From contig NZ_ARQF01000021.1 of the NCBI RefSeq assembly GCF_000384815.1, positions 558,001-622,000 of the forward strand: a stretch of DNA of 64,000 nucleotides, written 5' to 3'. Positions within the stretch are counted from its first letter, which is position 1; the number at the start of each line of letters is the position of its first letter. Positions 24,940 through 32,980 of this stretch are shown piece by piece. Made by a program: the position numbers and the translations under genes. The DNA comes from Halodesulfovibrio aestuarii DSM 17919 = ATCC 29578 (GTDB taxonomy: Bacteria; Desulfobacterota; Desulfovibrionia; Desulfovibrionales; Desulfovibrionaceae). The notes below the pieces were generated by a model. That model was not told where the DNA came from and ran no database searches. It saw nothing but the letters and a program-made list of their open reading frames with translations.

Positions 24940-25191
24940 TTAAAAAGCGCCAGGCGTGCACTCATTAATTCCTGCCATTTGTCTGAGCAATCGCAGTGTC
25001 TCCTGTGCTTCATCAAAGTCCAGTTTCCGAAGTGCGAATCCTGCGTGAACAATCACGAAGTCGCCAATTTCGGCAGGACTTTCTAAAAGCATAGTCGAAA
25101 CATCAATATATGTTTCACTTTGTCCCACACGACATTTTGCCACGGTATCAGACTGAATTTCTACAACTTCAGCAGGAATTGCAAGGCACAT
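24940..25191 (-). CDS. hypC: Hydrogenase assembly chaperone HypC/HupF
   Basis: An 83-aa chaperone that binds HypD and the hydrogenase large-subunit precursor and helps deliver the Fe(CN)2CO unit. It begins MCLAIPAEVVEI; the second-position Cys is essential in the family. I chose the ATG at 25191 for that reason, with AGGAG upstream. The core GDFVIVHAGFALRKLDFDEAQETL is typical. It is the last gene of the cluster. The other Hyp genes (A, B, D, E, F) are not in this window and must be elsewhere. Confidence 0.95.
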   Translation of the reverse strand: MCLAIPAEVVEIQSDTVAKCRVGQSETYIDVSTMLLESPAEIGDFVIVHAGFALRKLDFDEAQETLRLLRQMAGINECTPGAF

Positions 25192-25258
25192 AAGCACTCC
25201 TAGGAACAGCGTAAGGCTGATAATTCATCAAAATATACGTTGAAAAGATTCCGGTTGG

Positions 25259-25747
25259 CTATTTTTTGAAAAATTTGCCGCCGGATTCGGTAATTTCCTG
25301 GAGTACAATGTCACACATTGAATCGAGTTTGCAAGCTACTTCTGATGAGAGATTTAGATTCATTGTTTGATAGTCGCTAGGCTCCATCCCGATTACAACA
25401 GTATCAGGACGGTTTCCTACCAGTTCACAGAAAATAAGGGTGTCGACTAAATCAGTTTGATGCATGGAGTTGTTAAAACCAAGGCTTTTGCGCAGATCTT
25501 CGCCAACTAGACGGTATATTGAACCGGCTTCATCGCCGCATAGCACGGCATCAACAACAATTAATTTGTCGTATTGAACGATGTGGTCCATCAGCTTCAT
25601 GCCAAGTGTGCCACCGTCAAATAAGGTTACGTTATCTGAAAAATTATATGAAGAGGACAGCTGTTCAACAGCTCGAACTCCAAGGCCTTCATCAGTATAC
25701 AGAGTATTTCCCACGCCCAGAACGAGAATTTCAGGAGAATTATTCAT
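25259..25747 (-). CDS. hynD: Hydrogenase maturation protease for the [NiFe] enzyme
   Basis: An M52 (HybD/HupD-like) nickel-dependent endopeptidase that removes the C-terminal peptide of the large subunit after nickel insertion. It begins MNNSPEILVLGVGN; TDEGLGVRA carries the metal-binding Glu, VVDAVLCGDEAG the Asp, and MHQTDLVD the His. From the ATG at 25747 it is 162 aa; a start 36 bases earlier is open but adds a non-family extension. It lies 257 bases after hynA, so HynA is the probable substrate. The second protease of this family (28950-29423) lies after hysA. Confidence 0.92.
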   Translation of the reverse strand: MNNSPEILVLGVGNTLYTDEGLGVRAVEQLSSSYNFSDNVTLFDGGTLGMKLMDHIVQYDKLIVVDAVLCGDEAGSIYRLVGEDLRKSLGFNNSMHQTDLVDTLIFCELVGNRPDTVVIGMEPSDYQTMNLNLSSEVACKLDSMCDIVLQEITESGGKFFKK

Positions 25748-25801
25748 AATATCTTTTGTTGCCTCACTGGCTAATGCGGCCATCTGTGTATAGTTGGGGC
25801 G

Positions 25802-25815
25802 GTTCTTCGAAGAAC
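25802..25815. repeat. Perfect palindrome GTTCTTCGAAGAAC
   Basis: A 14-bp perfect palindrome in the hynA-hynD gap, 55 bases before the hynD start, with a second hairpin ACCTC-GTAA-GAGGT at 25830-25843. They may be operator or mRNA-processing elements. There is no direct evidence. Confidence 0.35.
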
Positions 25816-25953
25816 GACGTGTTGCCTGAACCTCGTAAGAGGTATGCCCTCCAACCTGCGATTAGAAGTAAAATTTTGTGAAGGGTATGATTGGTTATAA
25901 TCTAAGGATTACAAGATGGTGGATAAGTTTTAAAAAAAACTTTGTAGTATGTT

Positions 25954-25987
25954 TGCTGGGGGAAATCTAGTAAGATTTCCCCCAGCA
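25954..25987 (-). terminator. Strong hairpin after hynA (processing or partial terminator)
   Basis: A perfect 15-bp stem with a 4-base loop lies 17 bases past the hynA stop. No T-run follows at once on the minus strand; an eight-T run comes about 15 bases further on. It may stabilise the hynBA messenger and lower hynD expression, rather than stop transcription fully. Confidence 0.6.
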
Positions 25988-26004
25988 TTTAGAGGCGATT
26001 ATCT

Positions 26005-27693
26005 TTATCTAATTTTGAACTTATGTACTTTGTTTGTATTTCCATCGATCACGTGTACGCCACAGGCGATACATGGGTCGAAGGAGTGCACAGTTCTGAG
26101 GATTTCAACAGGGCGTTCTGCATCTGCCACAGGAGTACCGACAAGTGCTTCTTCTACTGGTGACAGCAGGTCGTTTGCACAGCGAGGTCCAAGGTTCCAT
26201 GTGGAAGGCACAACAAGCTGGAAGTTATCAATCTTTTTTTCTTTAACTTTAAGCCAGTGAGAGAGCCCACCGCGTGGTGCGTTAACAAAACCAACGCCTT
26301 CGCCTTTTTCAACCATATCGACATCTTCGATAATTTGGTTTTTACCTGCAGCGAGGTTGGCTTCAAGCTGATCCAGCATGTCCACACAGTGTTCAGCTGC
26401 AACGGCTGTTTCAATACCACGAGCGGCGATACGACCAAGGGTTGAGTAGAGATTTTCTACTTTAATGCCAAGGGTATTAAGAACGTGATCTACAAGCGGT
26501 TTAATCTTTGGATGACCTTTTGCGTAGGCAACGAGTACCTGTGCAAGAGGGCCGGTTTCCATAGCTTTATCTTCATAGCGAGGAGCTTTCATCCATGAGT
26601 AGCGATCTTCACCGAACATTTCAGTGTACTTAGGATCAGTTTCGCCTTTGTATGGATGTAATGCTTTATCGCCTTCGTACCAGCTGTAGCGTACGTGTTC
26701 TGCAATTTTATTTGGATCAAACTTCTGTACGTTGCCGAAGTCGCGATTCATCACTATGCCGGCTGGGAAGTAACGGGAATCAAGTTCCTGACCTTTTGTC
26801 GGGAATTCGCCGAAGGTAAGGAAGTTGGTACAGCCACCGTATTGCGTCCAGTCTTTATACTGGCCTGCGATTGCAAGAAGGTCAGGAATGTAGACTTGGT
26901 CAATGAAGTTTTTGGTCTGCATGAGCAGATCGCGGAACTGCTTGAGCTTTTCTTTTTCCAAAGATTTGTAGCAGGTAACGCCGCCAACTTGCATGAACTG
27001 AGGATGCGGGTTTTTACCACCGAAAATAGCCATAGCACGGGCAGGAAGCAGTTGTATTTTGAGTGCTTCAAGGTAGTGTGCTGTACCTATAAGGTTAAGC
27101 TCTGGGCTCAGGTAGTAACCTTCGTGACCGTTTAAGAAGTAAGCATTAGTGAAAGGTCCAAGCTGGCCGCTGTCTACAAACTTCTTAAGAGTTGCCTGAA
27201 CCGCTTTAAGGTCTTCGACTTTGGTTTGGCGTGGAGAGATTGAGTTGGCGATGGAAGCAGCTTTCTTAGGGTCTGCTTTCAGGGCACCTGCTACATCAAT
27301 CCAGTCCAATCCGCAGAGATGATAGAAATGCACGAGATGGTCATGCATATACTGGCTACCCATAACAAGGTTACGGATAAGGGTAGCGTTTTCCGGAATG
27401 GTTACATTACAGGCATCTTCTGCTGCGCGGGTGGAAGCGAGGCCGTGTACGTAGGTACATACGCCGCATGAGCGCTGGGTAAAGTGCTGTGCATCTTCCG
27501 GTTTGCGACCTTTAAGGATTATTTCAAGCCCACGAAATAGAGTAGAAGAACTCCATGCGTTGGCAATTTTACCATCTTTTAATTCTACCTCGATACGAAG
27601 GTGACCTTCGATACGCGAGACAGGATCTACAACAACTCTGCCGCTCTTGTTGCCCTGAGGGGTAACAGGGAATCCAGAGGAATTGCTTTTCAT
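26005..27693 (-). CDS. hynA: Periplasmic [NiFe] hydrogenase large subunit
   Basis: The catalytic subunit of the periplasmic uptake [NiFe] hydrogenase (562 aa). Nickel ligands are Cys76 and Cys79 (RSCGVC) and Cys541 and Cys544 (DPCIACGVH). The precursor ends with 15 residues after His547, the peptide removed by the maturation protease. It has no signal peptide and is exported through Tat together with HynB. It starts 38 bases after hynB. All four ligands are cysteine here, unlike the neighbouring HysA. Electrons pass to periplasmic c-type cytochromes in Desulfovibrio (family knowledge). Confidence 0.97.
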   Translation of the reverse strand: MKSNSSGFPVTPQGNKSGRVVVDPVSRIEGHLRIEVELKDGKIANAWSSSTLFRGLEIILKGRKPEDAQHFTQRSCGVCTYVHGLASTRAAEDACNVTIPENATLIRNLVMGSQYMHDHLVHFYHLCGLDWIDVAGALKADPKKAASIANSISPRQTKVEDLKAVQATLKKFVDSGQLGPFTNAYFLNGHEGYYLSPELNLIGTAHYLEALKIQLLPARAMAIFGGKNPHPQFMQVGGVTCYKSLEKEKLKQFRDLLMQTKNFIDQVYIPDLLAIAGQYKDWTQYGGCTNFLTFGEFPTKGQELDSRYFPAGIVMNRDFGNVQKFDPNKIAEHVRYSWYEGDKALHPYKGETDPKYTEMFGEDRYSWMKAPRYEDKAMETGPLAQVLVAYAKGHPKIKPLVDHVLNTLGIKVENLYSTLGRIAARGIETAVAAEHCVDMLDQLEANLAAGKNQIIEDVDMVEKGEGVGFVNAPRGGLSHWLKVKEKKIDNFQLVVPSTWNLGPRCANDLLSPVEEALVGTPVADAERPVEILRTVHSFDPCIACGVHVIDGNTNKVHKFKIR

Positions 27694-27731
27694 GTATCTT
27701 GCTCCTTGGGATAAGCTATCGGTTCAAGCTG

Positions 27732-28685
27732 CTAGTTTTCATAGAACGGGCTCATTTCGTCCCAGAAGTTAGGTTCAGAGCAGCCGATACAAGGGTGACC
27801 TGCATCAACAGGCCAGTTTACCTGATTGAATTTGATGGTAGGGCAGTTGTTATAGGTATCTGGACCCTTACATCCTAATTCATACAGGCACCATCCCTTG
27901 CGAGCTTCCTCAGAATTAAAGGAAGGAGCAAACTCACCAGCTTCAAAGTGTGGTAAGCGTGGGCACTGGTCATGAACGCTTGTTCCAAAGAACGGAACAG
28001 GTCTTTGCAAATCATCAAGTTCTGGGGCTTTGTGCTTTGTGAGATAATATAAAATCGTACCCACAAAGTTATACGGGTTAGGAGGGCAACCCGGAACATT
28101 GATGCCTACGATGTTTTTATCTTTAAGGATTTCATTAACACCCTTTGCACCAGTTGGGTTAGGAGCAGCAGCCTGAACGCCACCAAAGCAGGCACAGGTG
28201 CCATGGTTGATAAGAGCTGTAGCTTTAGGAGCAATGTTGTTGACAATGTCCAGCATGGTATGTCCGGCTACTTTACCGTATATACCGCCGTCTTTTGTCG
28301 GGACACCACCTTCAATAGCAAGGATAAAGCCATTAGGATTTTCCACAGCCTGCTCAAGTGCTTTTTCAGCAGCATCGCCTGCAGCGGTCATGATAGTCTC
28401 ATCATAATCCAATGAAATGGTATCGAAAAGGATCTCTTGAATGTACGGCTCATGTGCCCGAAGGAGAGCTTCGGTACAGCCGGTGCATTCTGCACAATGC
28501 AAATACACAACAGAAGGGCGGAGTTTAGAGGTGATAGCTTCGGCAATTTTTGCTCCGAACGCAGGAGCCATTCCAAGGGACACAGCAGCCGCAGTACAGT
28601 ACTTCATGAACTGACGGCGGGAGACCCCTTTCTTTTCTAGACGTTCAACGACATCGTCTTTGCCGAGACCTACAGAAATTTTCAT
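27732..28685 (-). CDS. hynB: Periplasmic [NiFe] hydrogenase small subunit
   Basis: The iron-sulfur subunit (317 aa) that carries electrons from the active site. The Tat signal has SRRQFMKYC at 22-30 and a hydrophobic stretch after it. The proximal cluster ligands are in CAECTGC and later GTCACFGG and GCPPNPYN. The distal and medial cluster segment has [13 protein letters not shown] and [13 protein letters not shown]. The Pro in NWP is typical of the [3Fe-4S] medial cluster of standard enzymes. It is transcribed with hynA; the 264-bp gap upstream holds the hysD terminator and should hold its promoter. Confidence 0.97.
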   Translation of the reverse strand: MKISVGLGKDDVVERLEKKGVSRRQFMKYCTAAAVSLGMAPAFGAKIAEAITSKLRPSVVYLHCAECTGCTEALLRAHEPYIQEILFDTISLDYDETIMTAAGDAAEKALEQAVENPNGFILAIEGGVPTKDGGIYGKVAGHTMLDIVNNIAPKATALINHGTCACFGGVQAAAPNPTGAKGVNEILKDKNIVGINVPGCPPNPYNFVGTILYYLTKHKAPELDDLQRPVPFFGTSVHDQCPRLPHFEAGEFAPSFNSEEARKGWCLYELGCKGPDTYNNCPTIKFNQVNWPVDAGHPCIGCSEPNFWDEMSPFYEN

Positions 28686-28898
28686 ACAACCTCCTTATAG
28701 GAAGGAAACGGTTTGCACCTTAGTGCTACACCAGACGTATAAACACTGTTGGCTTCATACGTAACACTACATATCTATTAAAGAAACCAACTGATATAAC
28801 TGCCATCACGATAGCATAATTGAATTTTTCTTCATAATAGAAAAAAAGAATATCATTGGGTTATTTTCATTACGTTTTTCGAAGGTTGTGTCAGATAC

Positions 28899-28933
28899 AA
28901 AAAAAAGCCCCTGATACAGGGGCTTTTTTATTG
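28899..28933 (-). terminator. Terminator of hysD
   Basis: Arms AAAAAAGCCCCTG and CAGGGGCTTTTTT around ATA. It lies 17 bases past the hysD stop and is T-rich on both strands. Confidence 0.9.
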
Positions 28934-28949
28934 GCAGGAAAAAATAACC

Positions 28950-29423
28950 TTAGCTCATTTCTGCAATAATCTCATTAATGCGTTTACGTGTATGAGCTAC
29001 GAACTTGTCAAATTTAGGCTTGCAAACATCGGAGAGACCGATGTTCCAAGTTGTAATGTCATAGGGCTGCATTCCAATAATTTCCATTTTAGGACGCTTA
29101 CCACAACGCATTTCACACATGCGTAATGAATCAAGCATGTCAATATCATGAATCGAAACACGCTGTTTTTTGTTAGAGCGGATATCGTCTTCAGTCAGTT
29201 CATAAATGGTACCCGGTTCATGTTCCGCGTGGATAACATCAAGAACAAGCAGTCTGTCGTAGCCTTGGAAAAGGGCGTAAATATCTTGGGTAAAGGTTCC
29301 TGCTTCCATCACGGTAACATTTTCCGGCCATTCTTCTTTCCAAAGAACTTCAGCAGCATGAACGCCGACACCGTCATCAGTTAAAAGCGTATTGCCAATA
29401 CCTAGTACTAAAAGTTTTTCCAT
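28950..29423 (-). CDS. hysD: Hydrogenase maturation protease for the [NiFeSe] enzyme
   Basis: An M52 endopeptidase of 157 aa from the ATG at 29423 (AAGGAC upstream). It begins MEKLLVLGIGNTLLTDDGVG. Compared with HynD, the Glu of the TDEG metal site is replaced by Asp (TDDG). LVLDVIHAEHEPG and SIHDIDMLD hold the other probable ligands. It lies 180 bases after the true end of hysA, so it most likely trims the selenocysteine-containing HysA. A terminator separates it from hysA and another separates it from hynB, so it may have its own promoter or rely on read-through. Confidence 0.92.
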   Translation of the reverse strand: MEKLLVLGIGNTLLTDDGVGVHAAEVLWKEEWPENVTVMEAGTFTQDIYALFQGYDRLLVLDVIHAEHEPGTIYELTEDDIRSNKKQRVSIHDIDMLDSLRMCEMRCGKRPKMEIIGMQPYDITTWNIGLSDVCKPKFDKFVAHTRKRINEIIAEMS

Positions 29424-29548
29424 GATCCGTCCTTTAAGCAGCAATGTGAAAACAGAAAAAATGAATTACCTATCAATAAAATAAACAGTGAGACCTGAGC
29501 AAGGCTTTTGTCTCAGTTGTTTTCTCGACCAGAGAAAAGAGTTTGAAG

Positions 29549-29582
29549 AAAAAAAGAGGAACCAGACGGTTCCTCTTTTATT
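29549..29582 (-). terminator. Terminator after hysA
   Basis: Arms AAGAGGAACC and GGTTCCTCTT with a 4-base loop, T-runs on both sides. It lies 22 bases after the TAA at 29604-29606, not near the in-frame TGA. That supports the longer reading of hysA. Confidence 0.9.
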
Positions 29583-29603
29583 AGGTAATTTCAGGAGCGA
29601 GTC

Positions 29604-31148
29604 TTATTCAAACTCAACTACGGAAACTTTACCGGTCTCTGCGTTCATCACGTGAACGGCACAGCCCAGTCATGGGTCAAAGGCGCGAATGAGACGCGCC
29701 ACGTTTACTGGATTATCAATGTCCGGAACTGGGATGCCGATGAGAGCTTCTTCAACAGGACCGCGTACACCCTTGTCATCGCGAGGGTTACAGTTCCAGA
29801 GAGTTGCAGAAACAATCTGGTAGTTGTTGATTTTGCTGTCTTTAACATCAAGGTAGTGGAGCAGAGCGCCGCGTGGTGCTTCTGTGAAACCAGTACCTTC
29901 AGCAGATTCAGGAATTTCGTAAGCAGTGAAGGTCTCTTCGTCTGGCTTAACTTCTTTGAGCCATGCGTCAATGAAGTCAAGAATGTACCAAGATTCTTCA
30001 GCACGTGCTACGTGACGACCCATAAGGGAGAATGCTGCGTCTTCACCGAGGTCGCGGAAGCGTTTTGCATCCATACCGAATTTTTCTTTCAGCATTTTCT
30101 GACCGACTGGTGAAAGTGGAGGGTTCTCAACCCACATACGAGCGAGAGGACCTACTTCACAAGCGACGCCATTGTAGCGAGGGGCCTTAACAAAACTGTA
30201 TGCGCCTTCTTTCTCAGGAGCAGGAATAGTTTTGCCTTCAGAGTAGTGAAGACCTGTAGTGGAATCTTCAAACCATGAGTATTTAACATCTTCATGGATT
30301 TTGGAAGGATCAAACTTATGATCTTTACCATCAAAGTATACGCCGGATTTCATCATGAACTTGGAGTAGGCATTATCAAGCGGGAAAACACCGTATGCGA
30401 TACATGCTTTATGTCCCTGTCCAACTTTGAACATATCAGGGTATACAGAACCAACAGTATAAACAGTCGGAAGGTATTTGTTATTAACAAAGTCGCGAAC
30501 TTTCTTGAAGCGCACTGCGTATTCAAGGATTCGATCTTTGGTAGGCATTTCAGTTGTGCCACCAGCTACGAGGCCTTGTACGTGAGGCATTTTACCGCCC
30601 CAGATAGCAACCATTTCGTGACAGACAGCACGTACATCGAGAGCTTCAATGTACTGATCAACTGCCGCTGCGTTAACAGCTTTGAGATCTTTGCTGCGAT
30701 CTTCAAGAAGGTCAGACTTTTGGTAACGAGGTACAAACGGTGCGCTATCAGGACCCTGAACGAAGTCCTGTGCTGCTAAGTGGTAGAAATGCAGAAGGTG
30801 AGACTGCAGGTAGTTAGCACCGAGTATGAGGTTACGGGTAATGCGGGCATTGTTGGTTACTTTAACGCCAAATGCTGCGTCCTGAGCCATAATAGAAGCA
30901 GTTGCGTGCGCTGTTGGGCATACGCCACAGATGCGCTGAACGATCTGGGAAGAGTCGCGAGGGTCGCGACCACGAAGGATCTGCTCAAACCCGCGGTACA
31001 TACCGCCGGAAAGCTTTGCGTCCACAACTTTGCCGTTTTCAACGGTAACATCAGCTTTTAAATGGCCTTCGATACGGGTTACCGGATCGATTGCGATATG
31101 AGCTGTTTTACCGCTGGCTGCTGCTCCATTTCTTTTGCAACCAGACAT
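29604..31148 (-). CDS. hysA: [NiFeSe] hydrogenase large subunit, selenocysteine-containing
   Basis: The catalytic subunit of the periplasmic [NiFeSe] hydrogenase, 514 aa when the TGA at 29670-29672 is read as selenocysteine (residue 493). The frame then continues LGCAVH plus a 15-residue tail to TAA at 29604. Nickel ligands are Cys74 and Cys77 (RICGVC), Sec493 and Cys496. Cleavage is expected after His499. The N-terminus MSGCKRNG has Cys at position 4 without a signal peptide; in D. vulgaris this enzyme is known to be lipidated at such an N-terminal Cys. It starts 40 bases after hysB. A standard gene caller would cut it at 492 aa. Confidence 0.96.
29642..29658 (-). promoter_or_regulatory. Candidate bacterial SECIS hairpin in hysA
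   Basis: On the minus strand, C-GTTCA-CGTGA-TGAAC-G forms a 6-bp stem with a 5-base loop containing G and T. It starts 11 nt after the TGA codon, and the loop lies about 17 nt downstream, within the usual range for SelB recognition. It must stay translatable, and it is (AVHVMNA). Confidence 0.7.
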
Positions 31149-31188
31149 GTTAATTCCTCCTTAGGAATGTATAAGGGCGCACAAGCCG

Positions 31189-32145
31189 TTACGCAGGCTC
31201 GTAGAACGGGGACTTACCGTCAGGGAAGTCTGGCTCAACGCAACCGATGCATACAGCATTCTGTACACACCAGTTCATACCGTTGTTCCATTTACGTTTG
31301 TAACAATCAGACATGGTGTCTGGACCTTTACAACCGAGTTCCATGCGACAACCTCTAACATCAGTAAACTTAGTTGCCAGAAGGTCATTATCAAAGTCTT
31401 CAAGGTATGGGCAGTTGTCGTGAATGTTTTCGCCGTAGAATGGAGTAGGTCGTCCATCATCGTCGAGAATTTCAACAACTTCACCAAGACCATCTGCAAG
31501 ACCATGCTTTTTGATAGCATCAAGAGCAACAGTTACTGTACCAACGATCCAGTCAGGATGCGGAGGACAACCAGGAATGTTAACAACAGGAGTAGCAATT
31601 TCTTCGGATTCGAAGAAATCACGCACACCTTTTGCACCGGTTTGGCTGCCTGCTGCTGCAGGGATACCGCCGTATGCAGAACAGGTACCTATTGCGAGCA
31701 CTGCTGCTGCCTTAGGACCGAGTTCTTTCATTGCTTCGACCATGGTAATTTCTTGGTGATCGGCTTCGCCGACTACACAGTATTTACCCTCGGCTTCAGT
31801 AGGAATGCTTCCTTCGACAACAAGGAAGAATTTACCGTCATACTTGTCTGCAATTTTGAACATATGCTCCATTGCAGGTTCGCCTTCCCATGCCATCACT
31901 GTTGGATGGAATTCAAGACTGATAACTTTAAGCAGAACATCTTTAATGTGTGGGTTAACAGAGTTCAGGAGGGACACGGAACATCCCGTACATCCTGCAC
32001 CTTGTAACCATAAAACTGGAGGGCGTTCGCCGTTAAGTGAACCGGAAATCGCTTCACATACAGCTGGGTTGAACATTTGGGAAACCCCAAGTCCAGCCAC
32101 AGTCCCTGTACACAGTTTAACAAAATCACGCCTGTTGAGACTCAT
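31189..32145 (-). CDS. hysB: [NiFeSe] hydrogenase small subunit
   Basis: A 318-aa Fe-S subunit with a Tat signal (NRRDFVKLCTG at 4-14). I chose the ATG at 32145 with AGGAGG upstream; the ORF start 69 bases earlier lies ahead of the ribosome site. Cluster ligands are in GCTGCS, GTCSAYGG, GCPPHPDW, GCKGPDTMSDCY and CVQNAVCIGC. Where HynB has NWP, HysB has NWC, so the medial cluster has a fourth Cys and should be [4Fe-4S], as known for [NiFeSe] enzymes. It leads the hysBA operon. Confidence 0.97.
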   Translation of the reverse strand: MSLNRRDFVKLCTGTVAGLGVSQMFNPAVCEAISGSLNGERPPVLWLQGAGCTGCSVSLLNSVNPHIKDVLLKVISLEFHPTVMAWEGEPAMEHMFKIADKYDGKFFLVVEGSIPTEAEGKYCVVGEADHQEITMVEAMKELGPKAAAVLAIGTCSAYGGIPAAAGSQTGAKGVRDFFESEEIATPVVNIPGCPPHPDWIVGTVTVALDAIKKHGLADGLGEVVEILDDDGRPTPFYGENIHDNCPYLEDFDNDLLATKFTDVRGCRMELGCKGPDTMSDCYKRKWNNGMNWCVQNAVCIGCVEPDFPDGKSPFYEPA

Positions 32146-32321
32146 CCCTGCCTCCTTGCATTTGGGCGTTTGTAAACCATAAGTATCAAACGAATCTATA
32201 ACGTTGAAGAACAATAGAAGTCGTACATCTTGCTGGCAAAATGTGTCAATAAGATGCCGATGATTTCTCCTGTAATCTATAGAAAAAATTGATAATACAC
32301 TGTTTGTGTAATGAGTGTTCG

Positions 32322-32376
32322 CTCAATCGATACTGTTCGTGTTATTTTAATAAAAGCAGTAACACAATTGATTGAG
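32322..32376 (-). promoter_or_regulatory. Nested dyad upstream of hysB
   Basis: Outer arms CTCAATC/GATTGAG and inner arms GTGTTA/TAACAC lie 177-231 bases before the hysB start. It may be a regulator site for the hydrogenase; selenium, nickel or H2 control are possibilities only. Confidence 0.35.
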
Positions 32377-32479
32377 TAACTAGTTTTTAGGTCGTAAAAA
32401 AATTAGTGAAGCAAATAAAAATCATGAAAATCTATTGGGGAAACAAATTTCTTTTGCGGGGTGACAAATGGCAGTGAAC

Positions 32480-32514
32480 AAAAAAAAGCACCAAGGCTAA
32501 TACCTTGGTGCTTT
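32480..32514 (-). terminator. Orphan terminator in the hysB-gluQRS gap
   Basis: An 11-bp perfect stem, AAGCACCAAGG/CCTTGGTGCTT, is followed by eight Ts on the minus strand. No annotated gene ends before it, so it points to a small transcript starting upstream (higher coordinates). Confidence 0.85.
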
Positions 32515-32640
32515 CAAGTTGAGTTACGTTGAGAATTAATTAGTTTCCTAATCAGAATGCTGGCGAATTATTGGGGTCTATTCGCCTGTTAAGATGCATG
32601 GTGGAGTTTCCAAATGGGCACCTCCGTAAACTTCAAACTT
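32480..32640 (-). ncRNA. Candidate small RNA ending at the orphan terminator
   Basis: Read on the minus strand, the sequence before the terminator contains GGCGAAT...ATTCGCC (32568-32592 region) and ATTAG-GAAA-CTAAT, a GNRA-loop hairpin. The 5' end is a guess, since no clear promoter is visible. It also contains GGAGGTG followed by very short frames, so a leader peptide cannot be excluded. Confidence 0.35.
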
Positions 32641-32952
32641 TATCAGTTAGGTTACAAGATGAACTAATAAACTTCAGCTTTTATGCTTATCTTGAAATAA
32701 CTATACCTCTAACTAAATGGTTGGGCAATAGTTTTTATTTTTAATTAAAACGGAAGGTTCTAAGGAGCGGCACAGAGTATAAAGGTATTGTTACTTTTTT
32801 CTGAATCGTTATTGCAGGTTTTTAAAATTACTTTAATTTAGCAAGGCAATTTTTATGTCTTTCATTGAGAATGTAAGAAATTTGCGACGGCCTTTTGCGA
32901 ACATGTGTTTCTCATTAATGGATAAATTTAAGGTTGTAATGGTGGTTGACTT

Positions 32953-32969
32953 ATCATGCACGGCATGAT
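32953..32969 (+). promoter_or_regulatory. Inverted repeat ATCATGC-ACG-GCATGAT before gluQRS
   Basis: A perfect 7-bp dyad with a 3-base centre, 12-28 bases before the gluQRS ATG and just after TTGACT. It could be an operator overlapping the promoter or a hairpin masking the ribosome site. Confidence 0.4.
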
Positions 32970-32980
32970 TTCAACGGTGC

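Larger units (their letters stand above)
32146..32980. other. Intergenic region, 835 bp
   Basis: The longest gap in the window, between divergent hysB (-) and gluQRS (+). It holds a nested dyad at 32322-32376, an orphan terminator at 32480-32514 preceded by hairpins (32515-32640), and an inverted repeat at 32953-32969. No protein gene with a ribosome site was found. It is AT-rich. Confidence 0.6.

Noticed and set aside
29670-29672. TGA as a genuine stop or a nonsense mutation in hysA
   Set aside because: The downstream 21 codons are family-typical, the terminator lies after the later TAA, and Sec at this position is known for this enzyme class.
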